This document shows positions 19,247 through 28,131 of a stretch of 64,000 nt of DNA, one piece after another. A model generated the notes under the pieces. That model was not told the DNA's origin and did not search any database. It worked only from the letters and a program-made list of their open reading frames with translations. Positions within the stretch are counted from its first letter, which is position 1; each line of letters begins with the position of its first letter. Source of the stretch: Microbacterium sp. Root53. GTDB lineage: Bacteria > Actinomycetota > Actinomycetes > Actinomycetales > Microbacteriaceae. Made by a program: the position numbers and the translations under genes. Where the stretch lies: positions 1-64,000 of the forward strand of contig NZ_LMFR01000022.1 in the NCBI RefSeq assembly GCF_001426925.1. The letters run 5' to 3'.

Positions 19247-20656
19247 TCAGCGCCGCGCCCCCGTGGGGATGGGCGCCGAGATGGGCGACGGGCCCTGGCC
19301 GTCCTCCGGCAGCTCCAGCAGCGAGTCCTCGATCCGGCCCTCGGGCACCTCGCCGTGGCCGTCGCCGACCATGGTGCGCTCGTCGAACGGCAGGTCGCCG
19401 CGCAGCACCTCGAGCGCGCGGTCGCGGTCGAACTCCTTGGTCCATGCGCCGATCACCACGGCGGCCACGGCGTTGCCGGTGAAGTTGGTCAGCGCGCGGG
19501 CCTCCGACATGAAGCGGTCGATGCCCGTGATCATGCCGACGCCGTCGACCAGGTCGGGGCGGTAGGTCTGCAGGCCGCCTGCCAGCGTCGCCAGGCCCGC
19601 GCCGGTCACGCCCGCGGCGCCCTTCGACGCGATGATCATGAAGACCAGCAGGCCGATCTGCTCGGGCACCGTGAGCGGCGTGCCCATCGCGGTCGCGATG
19701 AACAGCGACGCCATGGTCAGGTAGATCGCCGTGCCGTCGAGGTTGAACGAGTAGCCGGTCGGCACCGTGATGCCGGCCACGGGCTTCGAGACGCCGACGT
19801 GCTCCATCTTGGCGATCAGGCGCGGCAGCGCCGACTCGCTCGACGAGGTGCTCACGATCAGCAGGTACTCGCGGCCGAGGTACTTCATGAGCGAGAAGAT
19901 GTTGATCCGCGCCGCGAACCACAGCACCGCCGCCAGCACGACGCCGATGAACAGGATGCACGTCACGTAGAAGCCGACCATCAGGGTCGCGAGCGAGACG
20001 ACCGCGCCCCATCCGGTCGCGCCGACGACGCCGGCGATCGCTCCGAACGCGCCGATCGGGGCCACCCACAGCACCATCGTCAGCACGCGGAAGACCACGG
20101 TCTGGAACGACCGGATGGCGTCGAGCACCGGCTCGCCGCGCGAGCCCAGCTGCTGCAGCGCGAAGCCGACCAGGAGCGACACGAACAGCACCTGCAGCAC
20201 CGACTCGCCCACGAGCGGCGACACCAGCGTGGTCGGGATGATGCCCAGGATGAAGTCGGTCGTCGACTGCGCCTCGCCCTCGACCTCGTATCCCGTGTTG
20301 CCGAGCTGCAGGCCCTCGCCCGGGTGCAGGATGTTGCCGACCACCAGGCCGATCAGCAGGGCGAAGGTCGACATCACCAGGAAGTAGGCCAGCGCGAGCC
20401 CGCCGACCTTGCCGACCGTGGCGGCCTTGGCGATCGAGCCGATGCCGAGCACGATCGTGCAGAAGATCACCGGCGCGATCATCATCTTGATCAGCGCGAC
20501 GAAGCCCTTGCCGATCCAGGCCAGCGAGGCGCCGAACTCGGGCCAGATCAGGCCCACCGCGATGCCGGCCACGACGGCGACGATCACCGCGATGTAGAGC
20601 CAGTGCTGCTTGTCGATGCCGCGTGTGCTCTTCGCGGCCGTTGGCGTCATTGCCAT
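19247..20656 (-). CDS. dctA: DctA-type dicarboxylate:cation symporter
   Basis: This 469-residue DAACS-family symporter takes up C4-dicarboxylates (succinate, fumarate, malate) with protons or sodium. It has eight transmembrane helices, the serine-rich hairpin STSSSESALPR (about 290-300), the family motif GYSFNLDGTAIY (about 320) and NFTGNAVA near the last helix. The 50-residue C-terminal tail is acidic and Pro-rich. The frame is open for 44 further codons, but ATG 20656 has GAGGAGA upstream and begins MAMTPTAAKS, so it is preferred. It is divergent from a CitA/DcuS-type two-component pair that probably controls it. Glutamate transport is a less likely alternative. Confidence 0.85.
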   Translation of the reverse strand: MAMTPTAAKSTRGIDKQHWLYIAVIVAVVAGIAVGLIWPEFGASLAWIGKGFVALIKMMIAPVIFCTIVLGIGSIAKAATVGKVGGLALAYFLVMSTFALLIGLVVGNILHPGEGLQLGNTGYEVEGEAQSTTDFILGIIPTTLVSPLVGESVLQVLFVSLLVGFALQQLGSRGEPVLDAIRSFQTVVFRVLTMVLWVAPIGAFGAIAGVVGATGWGAVVSLATLMVGFYVTCILFIGVVLAAVLWFAARINIFSLMKYLGREYLLIVSTSSSESALPRLIAKMEHVGVSKPVAGITVPTGYSFNLDGTAIYLTMASLFIATAMGTPLTVPEQIGLLVFMIIASKGAAGVTGAGLATLAGGLQTYRPDLVDGVGMITGIDRFMSEARALTNFTGNAVAAVVIGAWTKEFDRDRALEVLRGDLPFDERTMVGDGHGEVPEGRIEDSLLELPEDGQGPSPISAPIPTGARR

Positions 20657-20754
20657 GGGGTCTCCTCGGGTCGGGGCGCCCGCTCCGCCCGGATGGGGCG
20701 GATGCACAGCGCCGTCGGCGTGCGCCCCGATCCTCTCGGGACGGCCGCCGCCGT

Positions 20755-20777
20755 GGATATTTGCGTGCATAGTGTTC
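20755..20777. promoter_or_regulatory. AT-rich promoter/operator patch between dctA and its regulators
   Basis: GATATTTGCGTGCATAGTGTT is a rare AT-rich island in the divergent gap about 100 bases before the dctA ATG. TATGCA on the minus strand could be a -10 box and the TGCGTGCA core a binding site. Assignment is tentative. Confidence 0.35.
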
Positions 20778-20835
20778 TCGGCCGGCACCGGCGCCGACCG
20801 GGCGGGGCGGCCGGCGGGCGGTCACAATGGGGAGC

Positions 20836-22554
20836 ATGTCCCGACGCGGCGATCCGGCGGAGGCGGCGCGGCCCATCCGGGAGCGCCGCCGCAGCATCGC
20901 GCGCCGGTTCCTGATCGAGTTCGCGCTCGTGCTGCTCGCGGGGGCGGCCGTGGTGTTCGCGGGGCTCGCGTACGACGCCCACACATCGGCCCACGAGCGC
21001 GCGGCCGAGACGAGCGCGGATCTCGCCACGACGCTCGCGATCGACCCCACCGTGATCGAGGCGGTCGCCGCGGCGCACGAGCGCGCGGCGAGCGACCGCG
21101 ACGGCTCGGTCGCCGCGGCGTCGTCCGTGCTGCAGCCGTACGTCGAGGGCATCCTGCGCGCGACCGACGTCGACTACGTCACGATCATGGACACCGACCG
21201 CACGCGCTACACGCACGCGAACCCGGAACGGATCGGCGGGCGGTTCCTCGGCACCATCGAGCCCGCTCTGGCGGGCGAGACGTTCACCGAGGTCTACGAG
21301 GGCACGCTCGGTCCCTCCGTGCGCGCGGTCACGCCGGTGCGCTCGGGCGGCGACATCGTCGGACTCGTGTCGGCCGGCGTCACGCTGCAGAACGTGACCG
21401 ACGCGATCCTCGTGCGGCTGCAGCTGGTCGGGCTGTTCACGGTCGTGGTGGTCGGGCTCGGCGCGCTCGCCGCGTGGGGCCTGTTCCGGCGGCTCGACCG
21501 CGTGACCGACGGCCGCGACGCCGACGAGCTCGCCCGGCTGTTCGCGGCGCACGAGGCCGTGCTGCACTCGCTCGAGGAGGGGCTGCTCCTGATCGAGCGC
21601 CGCCCGGGGGAGCCGCCGCGCGTCGTGCTCGCCAACGACCAGGCGACCCGGATGCTCGACCTCGCGCGCACGCCGCCCTTCGCGGTCGACGACCCCGGGC
21701 TGCCGGATGGCGTCCGCGACCTGCTGACGGGCGCCGACCGCGAGGAGGTCGTGCGGCTCGCCGGCCGCGACCTGCTCGTCGCGCGCGACGGGACCGAGCT
21801 CGCGGGCCGCGACGCCGACATCCTGACCCTGCGCGACCGCACCGAGCTGCGGCGCGTGACGGGCGAGCTGTCGAGCGTGCGGACGATCTCGGATGCGCTG
21901 CGCGCTCAGGCGCACGAGTTCGACAACCGCCTCCACACGATCGCGTCGCTCATCGAGCTCGGCCGGCCCGACGAGGCGCTGCGGTTCGCCGCGTCCGAGC
22001 GCGACCTCGGCCAGCGGCTGGCCGACCGGGTGCTGCACGCCGTCGACGAGCCGGTCATCGCGGCGCTCATGCTCGGCAAGGCCGCGCAGGCGCACGAGCG
22101 CGCGGTCGAGATGCACTTCGAGACCCACCTCGCCCCGGGCACGCAGGGCCTGCAGCCGGCCGACGTCGTGACCATCCTGGGCAACCTGATCGACAACGCG
22201 ATCGACGCCGCCGCGCGCCGCGCCGCCCGCACCGGGCAGACCGATGCGTGGGTCGAGGTGTACCTCGCGAGCGCGGACGACGGGTCGCTGGTGTTCCAGG
22301 TGACCGACAGCGGCGACGGCGTGCCCGAGGAGGAGCGCGAGCGGATCTTCCGTCGCGGGTACTCGACGAAGGACGCCGAGTCGCAGGCCCACGGCTACGG
22401 GCTCACGCTCGTGCGCCAGGTGGTCGAGGGCCTCGGCGGCACGATCGAGGTGACCTCGGCGCCGGGCGGCGGCGCCGTGTTCACGGCGATCCTGCCGGCG
22501 CCCGGGGCGCCCGCGATCGGGCCCGTCGCGCAGCCCACGGGGGTCGCGCGATGA
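20836..22554 (+). CDS. CitA/DcuS-family sensor histidine kinase
   Basis: This 572-residue kinase senses extracellular carboxylates. Transmembrane helix 1 (about 25-47), an extracytoplasmic single-Cache/PASp domain (48-190, with VDYVTIMDTDRTRYTHANPERIGG typical of citrate and fumarate sensors), helix 2 (195-220), a cytoplasmic PAS region (235-350), the phospho-His in RAQAHEFDNRLHTI (about 360) and a HATPase with LIDNAIDAA and GYGLTLVRQVV follow in order. ATG 20836 is chosen over 20827 because CACAAT lies seven bases upstream. The stop overlaps the response-regulator start (ATGA). Adjacent divergent dctA is the likely target. Confidence 0.9.
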   Translation: MSRRGDPAEAARPIRERRRSIARRFLIEFALVLLAGAAVVFAGLAYDAHTSAHERAAETSADLATTLAIDPTVIEAVAAAHERAASDRDGSVAAASSVLQPYVEGILRATDVDYVTIMDTDRTRYTHANPERIGGRFLGTIEPALAGETFTEVYEGTLGPSVRAVTPVRSGGDIVGLVSAGVTLQNVTDAILVRLQLVGLFTVVVVGLGALAAWGLFRRLDRVTDGRDADELARLFAAHEAVLHSLEEGLLLIERRPGEPPRVVLANDQATRMLDLARTPPFAVDDPGLPDGVRDLLTGADREEVVRLAGRDLLVARDGTELAGRDADILTLRDRTELRRVTGELSSVRTISDALRAQAHEFDNRLHTIASLIELGRPDEALRFAASERDLGQRLADRVLHAVDEPVIAALMLGKAAQAHERAVEMHFETHLAPGTQGLQPADVVTILGNLIDNAIDAAARRAARTGQTDAWVEVYLASADDGSLVFQVTDSGDGVPEEERERIFRRGYSTKDAESQAHGYGLTLVRQVVEGLGGTIEVTSAPGGGAVFTAILPAPGAPAIGPVAQPTGVAR

Positions 22555-23243
22555 TCCGCGTGCTGGTGGTCGAGGACGATCCGCGCACCGCCGCCGCGCA
22601 CGGCGAGTACGTCGGCCGGATCGAGGGCTTCGAGCTGGCGGGCATCGCCCACACCGCGAGCGCCGCCCGCCGAGAGCTGCGCGACGCGGTGGCCCGTGGC
22701 GAGCGCATCCACCTTCTGCTGCTCGACCTCAACCTGCCCGACGGGCACGGGCTGACGCTGTGCCGCGAGCTGCGGGCATCCGGCCTGGTGGTCGATGTGA
22801 TCGCGGTCACCGCCGTGCGCGAGCTCGACGCGGTGCGGCAGGCGGTCGCGGTCGGCGTCGTGCAGTACCTGATCAAGCCGTTCGTGTTCGAGGTGTTCGC
22901 CCAGAAGCTCGCGGCGTACCGCGCGTTCTCCGACCGGATGACCGCCCCCGTGTCGACGCTGAGCCAGCGCGAGGTCGATGGCGCGTTCGCGGCGCTGCGC
23001 ACCTCGAACGCCCCGGGACTGCCCAAGGGACTGTCGGAGGAGACGCTCGACGCCGTGTCGGAGCTGCTCGCCGCGAGCGAGCAGGCCCGCTCGGCCAGCG
23101 AGGTCGCCGAGGCGCTCGGCCTCTCCAGGGTCACGGCCCGCCGTTACCTCGAGCACCTCGCCGACCGCGGCGTGGCCGTCCGCGCCCCGCGCCACGGCTC
23201 CCGCGGCCGCCCCGAGCTCGAGTACTCCCGGCCCCGGTCATAG
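22551..23243 (+). CDS. CitB/DcuR-family response regulator
   Basis: The 230-residue regulator has a receiver domain (EDD at 8-10, phospho-Asp in LLLLDLNLPDGHGL near 61, Lys in YLIKPFVFEVF) and a C-terminal winged helix-turn-helix (ASEVAEALGLSRVTARRYLEHLADRGVAV, about 180-210), the arrangement of DcuR/CitB rather than OmpR or NarL. It is co-translated with the kinase and is expected to bind the dctA promoter region on the other side of the kinase gene. The C-terminal RGRPELEYSRP tail is common in this group. Confidence 0.9.
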   Translation: MIRVLVVEDDPRTAAAHGEYVGRIEGFELAGIAHTASAARRELRDAVARGERIHLLLLDLNLPDGHGLTLCRELRASGLVVDVIAVTAVRELDAVRQAVAVGVVQYLIKPFVFEVFAQKLAAYRAFSDRMTAPVSTLSQREVDGAFAALRTSNAPGLPKGLSEETLDAVSELLAASEQARSASEVAEALGLSRVTARRYLEHLADRGVAVRAPRHGSRGRPELEYSRPRS

Positions 23244-23262
23244 CCCCGGCGGTTGCTTCGCC

Positions 23263-23358
23263 GACACAACGCAGGACCTCCCACGCATCCCGGGCGCGCC
23301 ATCCGCGTGTTTCCGCGGGTGGCGGCCCGCCGGCGTCCGTCCGCTCCTGCGTTGTGTC
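23263..23358. repeat. 96-bp nested palindrome, family P1 copy 3
   Basis: Outer arms are identical to copies 1 and 2. The inner stem is CGCCATCCGCG (23297-23307) with CGCGGGTGGCG (23314-23324), fully paired with one G-U. It lies between two convergent stops. Confidence 0.9.
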
Positions 23359-23384
23359 GCCCGCCGGGGGTCCCACCCTGTGGT

Positions 23385-23419
23385 GGTTGAGCGAGGGAGC
23401 GAAGCGACCGAGTCGAAAC
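23385..23419. repeat. GTTGAGCG/GTCGAAAC interspersed repeat, copy d
   Basis: GGTTGAGCGAGGGAGCG then ACCGAGTCGAAAC, just after P1 copy 3, downstream of the DszC-like gene. Confidence 0.8.
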
Positions 23420-23438
23420 CCTCGAAGCCGCCGCCGGC

Positions 23439-24620
23439 TCAGAACCGCGTCGGTCCGACCGTCTCGTAGCGGATCCACGCGTCGAGTGGGCTCCGTCCCG
23501 ACACCTCCCAGGAGCCGATCGTGCGGGCCTTGAACACCGCCGGGTTGTGGCTCGCGACCACGCGCGCGTTGCGCCAGTGGCGGTCCAGGGCCCTGGTGCG
23601 CTCGGTCGCCGACGCGCCGCCGATCTCGAACAGGCGGGTCGCCGCGGCGGGCACCTCGTCGGTCGCCAGCACCTGCGCGCGGTACACGGCGACCTCGGCC
23701 CGCTCCAGGAGGCCGCGATCCACGGGCTCTCCCGGCGGGGTCGCCGCGACGGCGGCATCCAGCCCCCGCGCGGCCTCGAGCGTCGCGGCCCGCACGGCGA
23801 ACGCCGCGGTCGACAGCCGCCCGACCACCTCGAGCACCTGCGGGTCGTCCGCCGGGCGCGCGGTGTTCGCGTGGACGTAGCTGCGCGTGCGCGGGCGGAC
23901 GAACGCGGCGGCGTCCCGCACGACCTCGTCCGCGATGCCCGCCAGCACGGCCACGAGGTGCAGCTGGTAGAAGGCCTGGATGTGCGTCAGCGGCCCCTCG
24001 CCGTACACCGCGAAGTCGGCTTCGTCGACGCGCACGCCGTCGAACACGGTCGTCCCGCTCGCCGTCTGGCGCTGGCCGAAGCCGTCCCAGTCGTCGAGCA
24101 CGCGGACGCCGGTGGCGTCGGTCGGGACCGCGAACGTGACCCGCCGCCCGTCGCGCGCGGCGGCGAGGTACACCCAGTCGGAGTACGCCGTGCCCGTGGA
24201 GTAGAACTTGCGCCCGTCGAGCCGCCAGCCCTCGTCGTCCTCCGTCACGGCGGTGCTGATGTCGGCCAGCGTCGTGCCGCTGAGCTCGCTCGTGGCGTTG
24301 CCGACCAGCGCGCCCCCGGCGATCCGCCGGATCCACTCGTCGCGGTCGGAGCCCGGCGCCCGCCGCAGCACGAGCTCCACGAAGCCGAAGTGACTGCGCA
24401 GCAGGTGCCCCACGTTGGAGTCCGCGGCCGAGAGCGCGATCACCAGCTCGATCGTGTCGGCGATCGACGCGCCGCCCGCCTCGGGCAGCCGGACCGCCCC
24501 GATCCCCGCGTCCGCCAGCGACCGCACGACGTCGTGCGGAGCGGCATCCGCGAGCTCCCGCTCGACCGCTCCCTCGCGGACCTCGTCGATCAGCGGCGCG
24601 AAGCGCTCTACGAGGCTCAC
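23439..24620 (-). CDS. DszC/SfnB-like acyl-CoA dehydrogenase-fold flavin monooxygenase
   Basis: The 393-residue protein has the acyl-CoA dehydrogenase fold: N-terminal helical domain, a middle beta domain with TSELSGTTLADISTAV and WRLDGRKFYSTGTAYSDWVY, and a C-terminal four-helix bundle. The catalytic Glu region of true acyl-CoA dehydrogenases is not obvious, and pairing with an NtaA-like enzyme fits the DszC/SfnB group, which uses reduced flavin and oxygen on sulfur or nitrogen compounds. The GTG start at 24620 overlaps the upstream stop (GTGA), so translation is coupled. Substrate unknown; sulfone, sulfonate or nitrogen heterocycle is likely. Confidence 0.8.
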   Translation of the reverse strand: MSLVERFAPLIDEVREGAVERELADAAPHDVVRSLADAGIGAVRLPEAGGASIADTIELVIALSAADSNVGHLLRSHFGFVELVLRRAPGSDRDEWIRRIAGGALVGNATSELSGTTLADISTAVTEDDEGWRLDGRKFYSTGTAYSDWVYLAAARDGRRVTFAVPTDATGVRVLDDWDGFGQRQTASGTTVFDGVRVDEADFAVYGEGPLTHIQAFYQLHLVAVLAGIADEVVRDAAAFVRPRTRSYVHANTARPADDPQVLEVVGRLSTAAFAVRAATLEAARGLDAAVAATPPGEPVDRGLLERAEVAVYRAQVLATDEVPAAATRLFEIGGASATERTRALDRHWRNARVVASHNPAVFKARTIGSWEVSGRSPLDAWIRYETVGPTRF

Positions 24621-25984
24621 GAGAACGCCCCCCGCCAGCGGCGCGCGGGATGGCGATCCGGCAGCTGGTCGTGGCCGAAGAGCTTGCGCCGCAGCGTGCC
24701 CTCCGCGTACTCGCGCTGCACGAGGCCGCGATCCTGCAGCGTGGGCACGACGTGGTCCACGAACTCCTCGTAGCTGCCCGGCAGCCACCAGTTCATGACG
24801 TTGATCCCGTCGACGCCGATGTCCTGCCACTGCTCGAGCTCGTCGGCGATCTGCTCGGGGGTGCCGACGACCCGCGCCCGCAGCTTCGCCGACAGTCCCG
24901 CGAGATCCCGGATCGTCGGCTCGCGGTCCGGGGACGCCTCGCGCAGCCACTGCAGGTGCGACTGGCCCAACTGCGTCTTGACCTGCGACAGGGGAGTGTC
25001 GGGATCCAGCGCGGCGCCCGTCTCCGGGTCGTAGCCGAGGTTCGAGTGCAGCAGGAACCCGTCGGGCGACAGCAGCTCGTCGATCTCGGCGGAGCGGCGC
25101 CTGGCCTCCTCCTCGGTCGACCCGATCACGAACGTGAGGCCCAGGAAGAACAGCAGGTCCTCGGGCAGGCGCCCGGCCGCCGCGACGTCGGCGCGCGTCG
25201 ACGCGATCAGCTCGGCGGTCTTCTCGCGCGTGGATGTCAAGATGAACTGCGCCTCCGCGTTGCGCGCCGCGAACGCCCGTCCGGCCGGCGACGAGCCCGC
25301 CTGGAACAGCACGGGCGTGCGCTGGGGCGAGGGCTTCGACAGGTGCGGCCCGGCGACCCGGTAGCGCTGCCCGACGTGGTCGATCCGGTGGATGCCGGAC
25401 GCGTCCGACACGACGCCCGCCGCCTTGTCGGCGCGGAACGCGTCGTCGTCCCACGAGCCCTCCCAGAGTTTGGCGACGACGTCGACGTACTCCTGCGCCC
25501 ACGCGTAGCGCTCGTCGTGCTCCTCGAGCCGGTCGTGGCCGAAGTTGCGCGCGGCGCCGTCGAGCGCGCTCGTGACGATGTTCCATCCGATCCGGCCGCG
25601 CGACAGGTGGTCCAGCGTCGACACGCGCCGCGCGAACTCGAACGGATGCGCCTGAAGCACCGAGCTCGTGAACGCCAGCCCGAGGTGCTCGGTGTGGGTC
25701 GCCAGCGCCGCGGCCAGGATCGACGGATCGGCGTTGGGCACCTGCAGGCCCTCGCGCGCGTTCACGGTGTAGTCGCCGTCGGCCGGGCCGTACAGGCCCA
25801 CCACATCCGCGAAGAACAGGGTGTCGAACCGGCCGCGCTCGAGCGTCTTCGCCAGGTCGATCCACATCCGCACGTCGTCGAACTCGTGCTGGCGCGCCTC
25901 GGGGTGACGCCACAGCCCGTGCTGGATGTGCGAGACCGTGTCCATCACGAACGCGGCGAGACGGAGCGGCGGGCGAACGGGCAT
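24617..25984 (-). CDS. NtaA/SnaA/DszA-family FMNH2-dependent monooxygenase
   Basis: The 455-residue protein has a luciferase-like TIM barrel. Family marks are RGRFDTLFFADVVGLYG (48-64), the DHLSRGRIGWNIVTS stretch near 125-140, ARNFGHDRLEEHDERYAWAQEY, and the late VGTPEQIADELEQW. Members oxidise nitrilotriacetate, EDTA, dibenzothiophene sulfone or dimethylsulfone with FMNH2 and oxygen from a separate reductase; none is encoded here. ATG 25984 has GGGAG upstream and gives the family N-terminus. It forms an operon with the DszC-like gene and is divergent from an MHS transporter, suggesting uptake and breakdown of one organic compound, possibly for sulfur. Confidence 0.87.
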   Translation of the reverse strand: MPVRPPLRLAAFVMDTVSHIQHGLWRHPEARQHEFDDVRMWIDLAKTLERGRFDTLFFADVVGLYGPADGDYTVNAREGLQVPNADPSILAAALATHTEHLGLAFTSSVLQAHPFEFARRVSTLDHLSRGRIGWNIVTSALDGAARNFGHDRLEEHDERYAWAQEYVDVVAKLWEGSWDDDAFRADKAAGVVSDASGIHRIDHVGQRYRVAGPHLSKPSPQRTPVLFQAGSSPAGRAFAARNAEAQFILTSTREKTAELIASTRADVAAAGRLPEDLLFFLGLTFVIGSTEEEARRRSAEIDELLSPDGFLLHSNLGYDPETGAALDPDTPLSQVKTQLGQSHLQWLREASPDREPTIRDLAGLSAKLRARVVGTPEQIADELEQWQDIGVDGINVMNWWLPGSYEEFVDHVVPTLQDRGLVQREYAEGTLRRKLFGHDQLPDRHPARRWRGAFS

Positions 25985-26153
25985 GAGTCTCCCTCGGACG
26001 GCGGCAGCGGTGCCTCCATCCTGACCCGGCCCAGTGACCGGAGAGGGCTCTCCGTGACGCTGCGTTACGTCGCACGACGCCGTGTTGCGCGCGCCCTTGC
26101 CGACGGATCCGGGCGGCCAGCACGCTCGGGAGGACCCCCGGAAAGGAGACGCC

Positions 26154-27530
26154 ATGACCAGCGCAGTCCGAACCGACGCCCCGAGCGCGCCGGCCGCCAC
26201 TACGCCGAGCCCCGCGGCGACCCGCCGCGTCCTCGCCGCGAGCTTCGTCGGCACGACCATCGAGTGGTACGACTTCTACATCTACGCGCAGGCCTCCGCG
26301 CTGGTGTTCGGCGCGACGTTCTTCCCGTCCACCGACCCCACGGTCGGCCTGATCGCCGCATTCGCCACGTACGGCGTCGGATTCGCCGCCCGGCCGCTGG
26401 GCGGCATCATCGCGGGCCACCTCGGCGACCGGATCGGCCGCAAGCGTCTGCTCGTGTACTCGCTGCTCCTCATGGGCGTGGCGACGTTCCTGATCGGCCT
26501 CCTTCCGGGCTACGAGGTGTGGGGCATCGGAGCGGTCATCGGCCTGGTCGTGCTGCGTCTGGCGCAGGGCCTGTCCGTGGGCGCCGAGTGGGGCGGATCC
26601 GCGCTCCTGTCGACCGAGCACGCGTCCCACCGGCGCCGCGGGTTCTTCGGCTCCTTCACGCAGGTCGGCTCGGCCGCGGGCCTGCTGCTCGCCACGGGCG
26701 CACTCGCGGTGGCTCAGGCGGCGTTCGGTCCCGAGGCGTTCGCGGCGTGGGGCTGGCGCGTGCCGTTCCTCGCGAGCGCCGTGCTCGTCGTGATCGGCCT
26801 GGTGATCCGGCTCGGCGTCGAGGACGCCCCCGAGTTCCAGCGCCTGCGTGAGGCCGGCGAGGTCCGCCGGCTGCCGGTCGTGGCCGTGCTGCGCGAGGCG
26901 CCGCGCGGAGTGCTCGTGACGATCGGCCTGCGCCTCGTGCAGCCCGCGTGGTTCTCGATCCTGACCGTGTACTCGCTGAACTACCTGAAGGAGCAGCGCG
27001 GCGACGCGCAGATCGGCGTGACCATCCTGATCGCGGTCGCGGCCCTGAGCGTCTTCACCACCCCGCTGTGGGGATGGCTGAGCGACCGGTACGGGCGCCG
27101 CACGATCGCGATCGCGGCGGCGGCCGGCATCGGCATCCTGGTGTGGCCCTTCTTCGGGATCCTCGAGTCCGGCTCCCCGATCTGGGTGTGGGCGGTGTTC
27201 GTGCTCGGGATGAACGTGCTCCATGACGCGATCTACGGACCGCAGGCCGCCTGGTTCGCGGAGCAGTTCCCGACCGACCTGCGCTACTCGGGCGTCTCGC
27301 TCGGCTACCAGGTGGGCAGCATCTTCTCGAACGGCCTGACGCCGCTGCTCGCCGTGGTGTTCGTGCAGTGGGCCGGGGGTGACACCTGGCTGCTGTCGGC
27401 CTTCATCGCGTTCTACGCCGTGCTCAGCATCCTGGCCGCGGCGAAGGCCGTCGACCGCTCGGCCCGCACGGCTCGCGAGGCGCGCCCGGCGACGGTGGCC
27501 GAGCCGATCGAGGAGCTGTCCCCGGCCTGA
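26154..27530 (+). CDS. MFS transporter, metabolite:proton symporter (MHS) family
   Basis: This 458-residue, 12-helix symporter carries the MHS motifs GTTIEWYDFYIYAQASALVF (about 31-50) and GHLGDRIGRKRLLV (loop 2-3), plus GWLSDRYGRR in the matching second-half loop, and LRLAQGLSVGAEWGGSALL. MHS members take up organic acids, osmolytes and aromatic acids. AAAGGAGA six to eight bases before the ATG fixes the start. It is divergent from the monooxygenase pair and probably imports their substrate, but this rests on position only. Confidence 0.9.
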   Translation: MTSAVRTDAPSAPAATTPSPAATRRVLAASFVGTTIEWYDFYIYAQASALVFGATFFPSTDPTVGLIAAFATYGVGFAARPLGGIIAGHLGDRIGRKRLLVYSLLLMGVATFLIGLLPGYEVWGIGAVIGLVVLRLAQGLSVGAEWGGSALLSTEHASHRRRGFFGSFTQVGSAAGLLLATGALAVAQAAFGPEAFAAWGWRVPFLASAVLVVIGLVIRLGVEDAPEFQRLREAGEVRRLPVVAVLREAPRGVLVTIGLRLVQPAWFSILTVYSLNYLKEQRGDAQIGVTILIAVAALSVFTTPLWGWLSDRYGRRTIAIAAAAGIGILVWPFFGILESGSPIWVWAVFVLGMNVLHDAIYGPQAAWFAEQFPTDLRYSGVSLGYQVGSIFSNGLTPLLAVVFVQWAGGDTWLLSAFIAFYAVLSILAAAKAVDRSARTAREARPATVAEPIEELSPA

Positions 27531-27540
27531 TGACCCCGGG

Positions 27541-27584
27541 GCGGGGATGTCGCGGCGCGAACGGGTGGCGGCGCGACATCCCGC
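27541..27584. terminator. Bidirectional stem-loop between MHS and SprT genes
   Basis: GCGGGGATGTCGCG pairs with CGCGACATCCCGC (one bulged G) across a 17-base loop. It separates two convergent genes. Confidence 0.65.
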
Positions 27585-27590
27585 CTCGGC

Positions 27591-28109
27591 CTATCGCGGG
27601 GTGGCGGCCGCGAGCCGCGTCGCCGCGGTGATCTCGCGGCGCATCCAGCGGAACTGGTGCCGCGGGTCGAACCGCGGCGCGCACAGCACGCACGACATGG
27701 CGCGCGTGGGGCGGCGATGGCGGTAGGCGGTGTGGCCGGCCGGGCAGACCCCGACCCAGGGGGCGAGCTCGTTCGCGGTCTCGCCGTGATGCGTCGTGCC
27801 GCCCACGTAGCCCAGCTCGCGCGCGACGCGCTTCCACTCGGGGCCGTGGCCCGCGGCGGGACCGGCGAGGGCGTGCGCGACCTCGTGCAGCAGGGTCTGG
27901 TGGTTGGTCTCGTCGTCGTAGCGCGCGGCCAGGTAGCGCGACACCGAGATGCGCTTGCGCGTGTAGTCGCACAGTCCGGCGCGGCGCTTGGCGTTGTCGA
28001 AGCCGAACGTCCACGCCGGATCGAGGTGATGGGCGATCAGGGCGTTGGCCCAGACCCGCACGCGCTCCAGATCCGACACATCCGAAACGCTATCCGGGGC
28101 GTCGGACAT
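27591..28109 (-). CDS. SprT-like zinc metalloprotease-domain protein
   Basis: The 172-residue protein has the SprT-like domain with LLHEVAHAL (zinc motif HEVAH at 75-79) and a third likely ligand His88 in AGHGPEW. Late cysteines in GVCPAGH and MSCVLCAP resemble a zinc ribbon (about 118-140). SprT/Spartan relatives cleave DNA-protein crosslinks in eukaryotes; bacterial ones are poorly known. ATG 28109 begins MSDAPDSVSDVSD; the frame is open further but would run into the upstream TPR gene. The two genes are 22 bases apart and probably cotranscribed. Confidence 0.82.
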   Translation of the reverse strand: MSDAPDSVSDVSDLERVRVWANALIAHHLDPAWTFGFDNAKRRAGLCDYTRKRISVSRYLAARYDDETNHQTLLHEVAHALAGPAAGHGPEWKRVARELGYVGGTTHHGETANELAPWVGVCPAGHTAYRHRRPTRAMSCVLCAPRFDPRHQFRWMRREITAATRLAAATPR

Positions 28110-28131
28110 CCGGCGCACCGGCCGCCGCGCG

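Noticed and set aside
23439..27224. One continuous 1261-codon minus-strand frame that could be read as a giant fusion
   Set aside because: Only its last 393 codons resemble a protein. The first two thirds cover the MHS gene in antisense and the NtaA-like gene out of frame.
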